DNA of 64,000 bases from Sedimentisphaerales bacterium (lineage in GTDB: Bacteria > Planctomycetota > Phycisphaerae > Sedimentisphaerales > SM23-30), in NCBI GenBank assembly GCA_028281535.1, contig JANQJS010000058.1, positions 1-64,000 of the forward strand. The letters are read 5' to 3'. The translations under genes were made by a program, and so were the position numbers. The notes below the pieces were generated by a model. The model was not told where the DNA came from. It was given only the letters and a program-made list of their open reading frames with translations, and made no database searches. Each line of letters opens with the position of its first letter. Within the stretch, counting starts at the first letter, position 1. Shown here in pieces: positions 54,001 to 61,341 of this stretch.

Positions 54001-55185
54001 AGTGGCGGCACCCGTAATCGTGTTATTAATAATTTGAGTCGACGATGAACTACTGGTATTGTAAACGCCATAAATACCATTGCTGATCGTATTATTATCA
54101 ATCACAGTATTGGAACTGCTCGTATTAATAAAGTTATAGGTTTTATCACTGACCGTATTTCCACTCAAGGTAATATTTTGACTGCTTGCAATGCGCATCC
54201 CATAGGTTGCAACACCAGAAACAATGTTATCCTCAATTAAATCATCTTGGGCATCGATCAGGTAAATAGCATTACTACCCGTCACAATCGTATTATTGCG
54301 AAAATGATTATTCGTGGATGGATTCACACCATCATCATGTGAATAAATCCCCGTCGAACCTTCCAGACGCAAACCATAGAGCAAGTTAAAATCAGCATCG
54401 ATTAATTCAAAATTCGAACCACTCGCATCAAAGACACTATCAAAAGGCGAGCCAGCAAATGCCGCCCCTTCATCGGGCGCTGTAATAACAACATTGGTCG
54501 AATGAGTTCCAGTATCAATAACAATTAAATCATTGGAACCAAGATTGTAATCATCAATGACATCCTGAACGGTTTGCTTAGGAGTCGCAGGCGTCAAGCC
54601 ATTATTGACATCGTCACCAATCGCAGTCGTGTAAACATCATTTGTCAAATCCAGATCGTTCACATAATAAACCGTCGTCGAACTGGTGCCCGCAGGTTCT
54701 ACGCTGAGGCTATAGTTATTTTCCGCCCCGAAAATATGCATATAATAGGTTCCGGCAGACAAACCAGTCAGATTCACCAACTCGTTGTCAGTGAGAGAAT
54801 TACCAGTACCCAAAACAACACCATCTTTATCGGTCACTTCCAGCGTCAAATCACCTGAGCCATGGGTAAAATCAATAGCAAAATCCAGGTCATCGGCCCG
54901 CAAAAGCTCCAGCTTAAACCAATCTTCATCAGCTACTGTAGTGCCAGTTAGACCACCCAGATGAACACCAGGAATGACTCCCACATCAGCAGCAGTCAAG
55001 CGCGTATCATTGGGCTCAAAAGCATCAGTAGCTAGGAGCGGTGCAAACCTCGCGGCATTCAATAGCACACGCTGTTCAAGCGTTTCCATCAGTAGTTGTT
55101 TTTTGGGAGTGTTTTGATTAATTGGACGGGTACGTTTCCTTCGCCATTTGCGAATTTTTCGCGACTTCATATTCATTTCCCTCAC
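42067..55185 (-). CDS. Giant (4372 aa) surface protein: LEPR-XLL-type N-terminus, PPC-like domain, five beta-helix (NosD/PbH1) modules, Kre9/KNH-like linkers, one LamG, Ig-like domains, C-terminal dockerin-like repeats
   Basis: N-terminal KKQLLMETLEQRVLLNAA; 'YY[VI]ND...DWTT.PG' headers x5; many N-N-x-[IV]-Y-N-N helix turns; LADADGDRFVDMDDFTIWQTNY and LADANGDGKVNRKDKKIWKKNY tails. Confidence 0.88.
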   Translation of the reverse strand: MREMNMKSRKIRKWRRKRTRPINQNTPKKQLLMETLEQRVLLNAARFAPLLATDAFEPNDTRLTAADVGVIPGVHLGGLTGTTVADEDWFKLELLRADDLDFAIDFTHGSGDLTLEVTDKDGVVLGTGNSLTDNELVNLTGLSAGTYYMHIFGAENNYSLSVEPAGTSSTTVYYVNDLDLTNDVYTTAIGDDVNNGLTPATPKQTVQDVIDDYNLGSNDLIVIDTGTHSTNVVITAPDEGAAFAGSPFDSVFDASGSNFELIDADFNLLYGLRLEGSTGIYSHDDGVNPSTNNHFRNNTIVTGSNAIYLIDAQDDLIEDNIVSGVATYGMRIASSQNITLSGNTVSDKTYNFINTSSSNTVIDNNTISNGIYGVYNTSSSSSTQIINNTITGAATAGVQIVSTTSLTTVNGNDISFSGFGIDSNTSAINPIIDNDIHNNTTGIRVYSVVGPTDWAGGLENNIYNNTIGVYARNNSEIRFNHLYNNDRAIYIPEDNISVHHNVIYRNNNEGIMTNDGDNVDLVNNTIYAEAGKSINLTNFSSNVTLRNNIVWNTAGYDLYVDTDSQQGFASDYNNFFSSGTGKIVWWQKDFTDLFDWQVEAGFDPHSIGYTSVAPVLDNPQFVNLAGNDYHLTNAVSTSIDAGDPLDSLANEPIPAGDRVNLGAYGNTTEAALSQTAYIEIDYPNYYTDLPLTSPSIILWHSFGLGGNVDIDLYQDGVGKIDDIDIVPLADGSYSWQPDVDSGLTGSTTNRYYIRLTSIDVPAEMDDSRENFSVPPASANYYVDDNSNVNDEYTPGATGDNRNTGATASDPKANLLPILKNYDLGPGNTVNIDTGNYIHVSNVILSGGVSLGDDEGATFTGPTDPAKIARIDRANPYAGSTNIDITDGDFVTMANLTLVGGERGLWVHNGSTNFDGSNLVFENNTLDGLLIESDAEASTVDSLIAFDNGRDGIVILTPIDTLSNSEVYNNGRYGIYVTGIGSEISSNEVYGNSSYGIYAVGQTSQAPITVRDNIVYNNVQYGIYAANDAYVTRNVTYGHTVVNHAGVYVQTNTTAHENVSHNNYYGVLGQTTSSNIITNNTTYNNTVGISARNGTVMEGNKSYSNNVGIENLVWASFTGSISNNLVYDNVSHGIIVRSAAAGAKVNNNTVFEQSADAIHVQDGSDDLQVHNNILWATSASGHGLFIANDSQTGLGSDYNMFFTVDPVSLLDTGNVASWQGVSRKTLVDWQNASFLDNNSLLRDPLFVDPNGADGFYGYVSAVNDGRDDDFHLQSQYGRFTGGLTPFVNAGTGLAEMPVSVEINTDVVVSPGIDRGDDTFEFAVEPAPNGNFINIGAYGNTAQASKSPLEYTLVLRPDGGEVWPAGQTFEINWRSDTMDLDSIIPGLHSTYETEVLTESPVGYWKLDDAAGVAVDSSVNTNDGNYLNGVTQQVPGWLLGNDAAEFDGLNDLVQVPNDASLNPAAITVEAWIRPDSTTGLYDSPLMKTSSSNWTDGYGLYYNSGNIVFFVNNWSSVSVAAPVALDQWQHVVGTYSQADGNLRLYINGTELDTLAYANPIVHSAGSLHIGQGIGSTGYTWDGRLDEVAIYDAALTAGQVSDHYNAGLGTPTMVDIELIRDGDAGFNFQIANNTLNDGEFLWTIDGLDAPPNNDYRVRITRTDNVLLTDDSDNTFEVTAPINIYYVNDGTVIDGDDWTTAPGAPGNNGLTPATPKDSIEGVITQYDLQPGDIIRVDNGTYTVTSTIDVTNSDTGIIIEGYNDVSQPTRYAILDRDNTGQDVFDIQTDNVTLQHLHITGGRDGVRATNADNLTIENSFIYDNSRYGVHFDSSSSGGTVDSSEFDGNSSVQDYGIFGLGTNVTVTNSEFYGHRWDGIYISGDGGVVDTNVSYSNSRHGIHLTGSSAALVNNNDAYSNSSYGIFVHTNESLANVTLNETYNNLNVGLYISSNVFATNNISYGHTGSNDYGIFVSGGATADGNISHSNFDGIRGNSTSSNNILNNTVYNNSNYGVVAYNGSTISGNAIYSNNIGIQTLVWSTFTGSITNNLVYDNTTDGIKVHRTASGNEIANNTIYQSQGDALTIENISVDASIKNNILWVATDYALNVANDSQVGFSSDYNLFYLTGTGKLGLWEGLDFTNRVDWFYELGFDANSLTGDPLFVDIDGADNTLGYNAGNFGGDDDFHLTSSSPGIDNGNPADAYANELLPNGERVNIGFYGNTNEAANSPSELVQVLSPNGLEKLQHNQPITITWRTVGLPGTTLDIDLINASTLLVEQNIDTGVLDTGSYNWNVAPGIAAEQEYLIRITATMGTTPSDDSNEPFLITNDGNQYYINDAIVTDVNDWTTNPGDNAKSGKTADDPMASLTALLAAYDLEPGDTVSVDNGNYQIIKNIEVGVEDAGITIVGYNNGAFPLRKAVLDRANVNGTIFDIYADDVTMSYMNITGGQNGIRLYDADNFELNNSNVYNNSVYGVWVNSSSDQTTFNMNTFDGNGQFQDYGLFVQGPNSTITNNTLFDHWLDGVYVTGDNTNIDTNVAYGNRSEGIYVSNSSGALVNNNDSYNNTSYGIYVSGNNGEVQSTVTLNEVYNNSNHGLYVASNTIASNNVSYGQVGVNDYGIFVVGGAIVENNTAYNNYIGIIGNSTSSNTIRDNTVYNNTNQGIVAYNGSTITGNTIYSNSIGVQINVWATFTGSIEQNLVYGNSNEGVIVNRAASGSRIANNTIYQEVGDALKVQDSSSNITIRNNILWSTAGYALNVDSNSQVGFNSDYNLLYATGTAEIGRWQNTDITTLSDWAYASNADHNSAVGNPLFTDIDGADNILGYNVGNFGGDDDFTLQLTSPAIDLGDPVDPFANEPGPNGNRMNAGVFGNTVLAATSPAEQVQVLDPNGFEKFQEGQVMTINWLTSGLPGTTLDIDLVDANTLVVMANIATGEVDDGTASWVIPGSVPQELEYRVRITATTGTTPVDFSDNPFVISNNGNSYYINDGVVDGAGFDWTTAPGDDTNSGKLPSKPMTSLNALVDAYDLNAGDTVYVDNGNYTLLNTVILTLEDLGVTIEGYNSLSNPTGKAVMDRDNITRDIIEVLTNDVTISHLDITGGRDGIHGDDADNLSVLQNAISNNQRYGVHIQNDSSNPIINNNTVDGNAEVQDYGLYVLGVQPIVNENTVFDNRIDGIYINNNNADVQENESYNNGSRGIYVPGSGDAYIYGNTAYSNDSYGIYVTGSGGEPQVRVFNNESYNNNSHGYYISSNVLARDNVAHGQTGLNDYGIFVVGGAIADRNTVYNNDHGIVGNSTSSNFITNNIVYNNIQTGITAYNGSTITDNKVYSNSIGIRTLVWQTFTGAIENNLIYDNTNQGIIINRGALGATIANNTIYQEVGDALRQTDSSQSVEVRNNIFWVEAGYANYVDTNSMNNFDSDFNIYLIGNDPNAHLGFYNSTDYDNLGGIGVPGSWIDATLQDQTSLATDPLFVDPDGADNILGYTTAGSGYNGGADDNFLLAASSPAIDRADSFAAPILDIDDNVRVDDPGTVNAGSNDYVENNLGPIAFAAGGVAQNWRADNTHWNLALPFTFNFYGVDYNSVYVASNGFLQFGSNTNANDLSNTTAELLSHVRIAALWDDIRTNGHANDDVFVDTSIGTQVTIRWDATNVADSSDVNFSITLFDNNEIRFDYGSGNTNLTPTVGISAGDNSHYKIASHNTVPTLTDADSLEFVLEAGIADIGAYEFVGNSSDVTPPTIVSITPAEIPAGGLTNMPGQLLQIEFSEAINPIDATALANYDLRYYGPNMIFDDFDDVVFGLHNFIYVPGSTLVTVSVDGGPALVDGHYRLTIDGDNSIHDLAGLRLDGDEDTNEGGNYVRFFDVDVTDPTLSSWIITDDTGIPNDKITSDTTPVITLNFDEAIYGVNGDVTILDPTLTPVVPGSIAGWGTSTLTITMNALAVDGQYEITLDASAITDQAGNLLNGGTNEVLNFVLDQVKPQVIQVDINGGQVQRSNVSDITIQFNDDMNIPSLIVAGTIDDYIKLYDAFDLVTPLAWLDETRFSWDGGSDTLTIDLTIDGFGGSLLSNLPNGSYEIQIDTTQVQDLSGNDLVDDDGTLNNRLDIDRSTGAGFHDFYRMLADADGDRFVDMDDFTIWQTNYDPLGLGVNDPGVGDFNLDNLVDGADVAIWQQNYNASGLPSPLIAPGGGEEPEPDTIAPTVLAASINGGNAQRSTIHNLTVNFSEGVNVDASALTLYNETIGQAVDLSNASFVYNSQARIATWDLANVIVNDGIYSASLLSSNVTDGQGNQLDGDRDDAAGDDFDFMFHRLLADANGDGKVNRKDKKIWKKNYDPNGVNNNTVGMGDFNMDSRIDRDDYKIWKSNKGTKLSYPANIDELLLRL
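50365..51050 (-). other. LamG-like domain inserted in the 4372 aa ORF
   Basis: ESPVGYWKLDDAAGVAVDSSVNTNDGNYLNG...ITVEAWIRPDSTTGLYD...LDEVAIYDAALTAGQVSDHYNAG, flanked by halves of a KNH-like domain. Confidence 0.75.
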
Positions 55186-55986
55186 ATACTTTAGTTTTTG
55201 GCCTCATGCCAAATCAATATATGTCTATATAAAATAAAAGCTTAAGAAAAGAACGATACAGACCAGACCCAAGGGTTCCCAATGCCTGGCAAATCGTTAT
55301 TCGTAAGCCCATTTTACGGAGAGAAAAAATGCCGTCAAGTAAGATTGCAGTTAATTCAACAACTTTAAATATAAAACATCACCCTATCCAAAACCCTAGA
55401 AATATTGGGATAGAATATATTATCTCTGCAAAATACAGGCAACAATCTCACAGTTAAAATCACCCTAAATCCCCACCAAACTCGACAAGTTATATTTGCG
55501 GTATAACTCTATTGCCATCCCACCCTAATTGGCTAACAATTTAAGATAACAAATTGTTCATTTATATCATTTCCTGAAGAATTATTTCGACCGTCCTGAT
55601 TTAATTCCTTTCAATTTTTAATAACTCACAGAACAATAGTCTGCGATGATTTCTTCTTTGCTATCAGTTAACATACAATTTCCCTAAAAAACAAAGGTAG
55701 CTATTGAATAGGCGTTCGACCCAACTTAAATACCCCCACTGATTTTCGTCGGCCGCCTTTAATCACCTCTTGACGATATTCGCAACATATTTCCTTTGCA
55801 TTATCATCCTTCTATTTATTTGAAAGAATGCTGCAAGCAACTAGAAACAAAGCCCCCCTAAACACCTGAAACAAAGACAGTTAACACCCTTGTACCCATT
55901 AAGAAAATATGGTATCATATTTCTGGACGGTTGATTCCATTACGACAATAATCATCTACAGATACTTTGGAAAATATTTGCCAAAA

Positions 55987-58900
55987 ATGACAGCAAGTAA
56001 CTTATATAATGAGATTGATCTGATCAAAGCCAGCCAGCAGGGAGATACAGCGGCATTTGAAACCATTGTCAAACAATACGAGTCTTTGATCTGTGCGATG
56101 ACCTTTAGTGCAACGAGCAACCTCACGCAAAGTGAAGAGCTGGCGCAAGAAACCTTTGTCTATGTCTGGCAAAATTTATCACAGCTTAAAGACCCATCAA
56201 AGTTTCGTTACTGGATCATCAGCATCAATCGAAATGTGATTCGAAACTCATTTCGAAAAACCCAACGTGATATTTTAAGTAGCGCGGCCCCCCTGGATCA
56301 AATTCACGATGCGACTGTAAAACAAAGGCTTTCTTCGAATATCGTTATTACGTCTGAACAACAGGTGGTCATTAAAGAAGCCCTGGAAAAAATTCCTGAA
56401 AAATATCGTGAACCTCTGGTATTGTATTATCGCGAAGGTCAATCGATACAATCCGTCGCTCAGCAGCTTGATTTATCTGAAACAGCTGTACATACCCGCC
56501 TCTCGCGCGGTCGAAAAAAACTTAAAAAAGAGACTGAAACACTACTTGAAACTACGATTGGTCAGTCAGCCCCTGGCAAAACATTTGCATCCATTATCAC
56601 AGCAATGATTTTATCAAATCAAACCTCAGGTATGGCAAACGATGCAATATTACCATCTGAAGTTATGAAAATTCCCCAAACGGGGACAATGATAGGTAGT
56701 GTAAAAAGCAAAATAATCACTGCGACAACTCTGCTAGCGGCTACCATTTCTATTGTTTGGGTTTATAACACACTAAATACCGACCAACCTGAGACTTCCC
56801 CCAAAGTCCCACTTGCACCTGTATTCCAAGTTGTCCAGGAAGAAAAACCAACAATGTCACCTGTTAATGAAAACAGATCTAATCGACTCAGAAATGATGA
56901 TAAACAAGAAACCAAATTGCCCCAAAAAAAATCTATTCCTAAAACGTCTATCAACACAGATAACAAAAAATTAGACGTTCAAGAAGAAACGGCACCAGCT
57001 AAAGAAGACTATCAATTTGTTCCTAAAGGGATGATCAGCGGTTTGATCACAGATGCTCATACGGGTAAGCCCATTGTGAACGGCGAACTCCAAACATATC
57101 CTGTATTTTTTACTACCGAAACCGATGAAAATGGTTTTTACAGTTTCGATTCTCTGGGACCTGATGGGTACTATAGCATAGGAACCAACATTGAAGGGTA
57201 TATCCAGCAAATGCGAATGGAGCAAGTATGGCTTGAAAATGGGAAATCGACAGTATTGCATATCCCCCATATCAGGGCGGGTATCATTGATGTAATGGTC
57301 GTGGATGAAGAAGGCACCCCAGTGATTGGAGCTGAAGTCTATCGTTATGGAACAAAAACCTATGGCAAGAAACTCAAGTGGGGTATTGGGGCTCTTACCA
57401 AAGAGGATGGCGTTGCCAGACTCAGACGCGTGCATCCCAATGACACCTATGTCGTCCTTGCCTTTAAAACTAATTTGCTTGATAATATTGAAAAAAATAA
57501 TGACTATCAGTTAAAATATCTCTACGCACCTGTCCATATGGAATTGCCATTATATGATACCCGTGAAGTTATTAACGTTACATTGATGATGCCGAAAGGC
57601 AAACGTTTGCATGGAACGCTCTATTATCAGGATGGTCAACCTGTCAGCGGTGCTCGCATGATGATTGAACCGGACTGGTGGTGTATCAAACAGCCTTTTC
57701 AAATTTGCGATGTGGGGCCTGATGGCCGCTTTACACTAAAGCATATTGCCCCACAAAAGTACGATGTAAAAGTTCAAATTCAAGGGGATCAATTCGTTGG
57801 CAAAGAAATAGAAATGTCTATCCACTTACCACCAAATAATGACAAGCCGTTGGAGTTGATTTTACCCATAGAGTCTCCTAAAGATGTTGCAACGATCAGA
57901 GGGACTCTCTCTTGGGTAGGTCCGAATAGACCAGAGGGGATCGTTATCAAGGCTCATTCATCAGCCCATGGGGTTTATACATCATCGCTGGTGTCACCGG
58001 ATATTGACCACTTTGCTATCAATGGTCTCAAACCTGGCAATTATCAAGTCAAGGTAAAGGGCATAAATTTTGAAACGGTGGTGCTTGATAATGTCCAAGC
58101 CCCCTCCCACGAGACACATATTGATTTAATCACACAACAGCGTCCTAAAATTTCCTTTCAGGTAATTGACAATGAGAGCCAAGAACCAATCGTTGATGGT
58201 TTTTATCGCTTTAGACATCTCGATCGACTAACACAAGACCAAGATCACAGATCGAATCAATGGACAAGCTTTCATCAGGAAGAATCATCAGATAATCAGA
58301 CAAACATAACCCGATTACCACAACATGGCGTTTATCAATTGCAAGTTCGAGCGGATGGCTTTATACCAACCTGGAGTAAAGCGTTTCATACCGAACCCAA
58401 TGAACTGCTCACCATACCATTGTATCAAGGTGGTGCTAGCCTAAAAGGGCGCGTCGTGGATGAAAAATCCAAACCCATTCAAAACGCTACGGTGAGACCT
58501 CTCTCACTTGCCTCAGGAACATCTACAAAGACTGAGAAAGCTTTTATGTCAGACTATGGCAAAGTAACAACAGATTCTAATGGTGAATTTATATTAACAG
58601 GATTAACACCTGGCAACGAAACCTTAAAAATTGAAGGTGAAGACTATACACAGGTGATTCTGAAAGATATTAAACTTACTACAGGACAAACAAGAGATGA
58701 TGTGTTGGTTGTGATGAAAAAGGAAAGCCTGGTGATGGGGGTGGCCTATGATCACCTTGGACTAAGACAGCCCAACGCGATCATTCAGGCTCAAACCCGT
58801 GATGATCTGCATCTTGCTTCTAATGATCCAGCGGTAGTGGCAAATGCAGTTGCAAGTCCCGAAGGGTATTTTATCATCCATGGTCTACCAGAAGAGATTA

Positions 58901-60045
58901 CATATTTTGTACGTAAAGAGCCGTGGAATTCATTAGGTGTTAAAAGTTATATGGTTGTCCCCAAACCGGGCCATGAACTCTTTATTAATAGTGGTGATGA
59001 ACACATTTTCAAAGGACAAATCGTTCTGGATCAACAGCCACTGGCCAATCAGAAAATACTGCTGGGCTCTGCATATCGGTATGATACCGGTGTGTTCAGA
59101 GCTTTTGCGCAAACAGATTCACAGGGACATTTTGTTTTCAGAGGTATTGATCCTGGAAAGTATGGCATCTATTTTCAAGCGAGCCCATCACGTTTATACC
59201 CTCTCAGTGAATTTGAGTTGATAGACGAACAGCCGTATGATTTACAGGTCATTCCATCTGCCTCATTCGACATTCATCTGACGGTTCAAGATGAGAATGA
59301 CGCACCATGGGACATTCAGCGGATAGATTTCATGAAAAGGTATAATCCTATCTATTCAAACGTACCTTACACTTCGCTGACAGACCCGAATAACTATTTA
59401 CGAATCGATTCAATGACAGCTGGATCCTATTCGATGACGCTGCAACGTTCAGATCAATTGCGTTATACACATGCGATGGAAATTCTTGAAGAGCGATGGA
59501 TTGATATTCCACTACCTATCAGTTCTTCGTCAGTCTATGGCAGCATCTCACTTGATATTACTACCCCATTGATCCTTCAGAGCAGTGATCAACGAATTGA
59601 AGTGCCTATCGTCAAGGATAAGAATGGACATTATCAGATCGAGTCTCTACCCGAAGGTGAATATCGCTTGGGCTATGCCCCACTGATTGGGAAGTCTGGC
59701 TATTCATTTTATTTATATTCTGATCAGGACAAAGAAATAAATGTCGATCAAGCATTAATCGGACGAAAAATCCCCTCGACAAAAATAATCGTATCTATTT
59801 TAGAGGATACGTTTGTACTTTATCATGCGAATGCCTATTTATCACATAATGGAAATGTTATTGAAGCAGAATATGATTTAGGATGGCAGAAAACATTTAA
59901 GGTCCTTCCTGGAACATACACCTTACATGTTGAGGCGGACGGCTTTAAATCAATTGAAAAGAGTATTACCATCGATCCGTTTAAGAATACAAGAACTAAT
60001 GATCAAAATGAACACAAAGAATTGATTCGTTTAGAGCCATGGTAA
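55987..60045 (+). CDS. ECF sigma factor fused via a TM helix to multiple CarboxypepD_reg/Cna-B-like extracellular domains
   Basis: Sigma2/4: EELAQETFVYVWQNLSQLKDPSKFRYWIISINRNVIRNSFRKTQ; PEKYREPLVLYYREGQSIQSVAQQLDLSETAVHTRLSRGRKKL. TM: IITATTLLAATISIVWVYNTL. Then G.I.D..TGKPIVNGEL-type repeats. ATG at 55987 preferred over 55909. Confidence 0.88.
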   Translation: MTASNLYNEIDLIKASQQGDTAAFETIVKQYESLICAMTFSATSNLTQSEELAQETFVYVWQNLSQLKDPSKFRYWIISINRNVIRNSFRKTQRDILSSAAPLDQIHDATVKQRLSSNIVITSEQQVVIKEALEKIPEKYREPLVLYYREGQSIQSVAQQLDLSETAVHTRLSRGRKKLKKETETLLETTIGQSAPGKTFASIITAMILSNQTSGMANDAILPSEVMKIPQTGTMIGSVKSKIITATTLLAATISIVWVYNTLNTDQPETSPKVPLAPVFQVVQEEKPTMSPVNENRSNRLRNDDKQETKLPQKKSIPKTSINTDNKKLDVQEETAPAKEDYQFVPKGMISGLITDAHTGKPIVNGELQTYPVFFTTETDENGFYSFDSLGPDGYYSIGTNIEGYIQQMRMEQVWLENGKSTVLHIPHIRAGIIDVMVVDEEGTPVIGAEVYRYGTKTYGKKLKWGIGALTKEDGVARLRRVHPNDTYVVLAFKTNLLDNIEKNNDYQLKYLYAPVHMELPLYDTREVINVTLMMPKGKRLHGTLYYQDGQPVSGARMMIEPDWWCIKQPFQICDVGPDGRFTLKHIAPQKYDVKVQIQGDQFVGKEIEMSIHLPPNNDKPLELILPIESPKDVATIRGTLSWVGPNRPEGIVIKAHSSAHGVYTSSLVSPDIDHFAINGLKPGNYQVKVKGINFETVVLDNVQAPSHETHIDLITQQRPKISFQVIDNESQEPIVDGFYRFRHLDRLTQDQDHRSNQWTSFHQEESSDNQTNITRLPQHGVYQLQVRADGFIPTWSKAFHTEPNELLTIPLYQGGASLKGRVVDEKSKPIQNATVRPLSLASGTSTKTEKAFMSDYGKVTTDSNGEFILTGLTPGNETLKIEGEDYTQVILKDIKLTTGQTRDDVLVVMKKESLVMGVAYDHLGLRQPNAIIQAQTRDDLHLASNDPAVVANAVASPEGYFIIHGLPEEITYFVRKEPWNSLGVKSYMVVPKPGHELFINSGDEHIFKGQIVLDQQPLANQKILLGSAYRYDTGVFRAFAQTDSQGHFVFRGIDPGKYGIYFQASPSRLYPLSEFELIDEQPYDLQVIPSASFDIHLTVQDENDAPWDIQRIDFMKRYNPIYSNVPYTSLTDPNNYLRIDSMTAGSYSMTLQRSDQLRYTHAMEILEERWIDIPLPISSSSVYGSISLDITTPLILQSSDQRIEVPIVKDKNGHYQIESLPEGEYRLGYAPLIGKSGYSFYLYSDQDKEINVDQALIGRKIPSTKIIVSILEDTFVLYHANAYLSHNGNVIEAEYDLGWQKTFKVLPGTYTLHVEADGFKSIEKSITIDPFKNTRTNDQNEHKELIRLEPW

Positions 60046-60170
60046 AGATCTTAAACGCACTATTGAGACCATGACAACAATACCCTTTTAAGTCGTTCCG
60101 TTTGTCACTTGGTATAATGTAAGAATAAACTATTCGCCAATGATGCCAATACATGATACCCCAAAAAAAA

Positions 60171-60180
60171 GTACCTGCCC
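60171..60180 (+). repeat. GTACCTGCCC short repeat, copy 1
   Basis: Identical 10-mer at 61151-61160, 980 bp away, same orientation, both preceded by an A-rich run. Confidence 0.5.
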
Positions 60181-60209
60181 TCTTCCTCCCTTTATTCCTC
60201 TTTAATCGA

Positions 60210-61028
60210 TTATCTTTTTCGATTCATTAATAGAGTGCCACCAATCGAAATTATCAAGAAAGACACAGGTTCTGGTATAACAAACATTGTCGCTTGTATT
60301 TGATGGTCAGCCAGTGCCACATCAACAGCAACCATCTCTGCAGAATGAAAATATTCCAGATGTAGCGTTTGCCCCGAAACAACATCAAACGTAAAAAACA
60401 AAGAATGTAAATATTGTTCAAAATTCCTGGTATTATCTGCAGGAAAATCATTTAACCCTACTTCAAAGAGTGGCAGAAGTGGATTATCGTCCCATATTTT
60501 GAAATGCCAATCATGATTATTGGTGAAGACAAGAAAGGGTCTGTATTGAGATAAATTAATATTTATACCCAATTGTAACTGCAAACCAGCTGGACTCGAT
60601 ACAGATGGATTGATATTTAATATTCCATTTAATAGTGTCTGGCCAGACGCGGATGAGGCAATCACATCATCACCACCAATAAAATTTAAACGTGAGGAAA
60701 TATTGATACCATCTACGCTTTGAGCCAAATAGGAATCCAGCCTGGCTTCCATGACTGTTTGATATGGAATTATGTCAGGAAGAAAATCTCCGGGATAATA
60801 TATGTCTGTCCAACTTTCAATATCAACATGGGAACTTGAATTGACCCCACTGTCTGAACCCGTAACTAATAAATCATTAAAATACAATTGATGTGAATCT
60901 GCATTTACTTCTGCATGGGCACTGGTTGAATAATCCACAGATAGAGCGGCAGCAAATATGGATGAAGTTAATCCTATAGCGTGCGAAAGCAGCAAGACAC
61001 ATATTTTGAATAGAAAGAGTTTGTTCAT
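60210..61028 (-). CDS. PEP-CTERM sorting-domain protein
   Basis: C-terminus VIPEPVSFLIISIGGTLLMNRKR (PEP + TM + basic). N-terminal signal peptide. Confidence 0.82.
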   Translation of the reverse strand: MNKLFLFKICVLLLSHAIGLTSSIFAAALSVDYSTSAHAEVNADSHQLYFNDLLVTGSDSGVNSSSHVDIESWTDIYYPGDFLPDIIPYQTVMEARLDSYLAQSVDGINISSRLNFIGGDDVIASSASGQTLLNGILNINPSVSSPAGLQLQLGININLSQYRPFLVFTNNHDWHFKIWDDNPLLPLFEVGLNDFPADNTRNFEQYLHSLFFTFDVVSGQTLHLEYFHSAEMVAVDVALADHQIQATMFVIPEPVSFLIISIGGTLLMNRKR

Positions 61029-61139
61029 AGCCCCCCACAGGAGTATTAATTTATTGATCTCAACTTATACATTTTTTCTCAACAATTCTTATGCAAATAA
61101 AGTATATCAGAAAAGCAACATAAATACAATGATAATCTG

Positions 61140-61173
61140 GGTAATTAAAGGTACCTGCCCCCCTTTAATTACC
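61140..61173. repeat. REP-like imperfectly palindromic hairpin with GTACCTGCCC core
   Basis: Perfect 12 bp inverted repeat GGTAATTAAAGG / CCTTTAATTACC with a 10 nt loop TACCTGCCCC. Confidence 0.7.
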
Positions 61174-61341
61174 TCATATAAGTTTTTGGATACAACGGAT
61201 TATGGTTCTTTCATATAAACAGAATCATTAAAAAATCCCAATGTTTTAGTATGCCTCTTTATCAGTAGTATAACTAAAAAGATAGAAAGGCAAACTCTAC
61301 CAAAAGTCTACCTCAACATTCAGATTGTTGAAAAATTCAAC

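Noticed and set aside
55329-55457. 42 aa ORF (MPSSKIAVNSTTLNIKHHPIQNPRNIGIEYIISAKYRQQSHS) with an upstream GGAGAG
   Set aside because: Possible small protein, but no family recognised; would need conservation or ribosome profiling.
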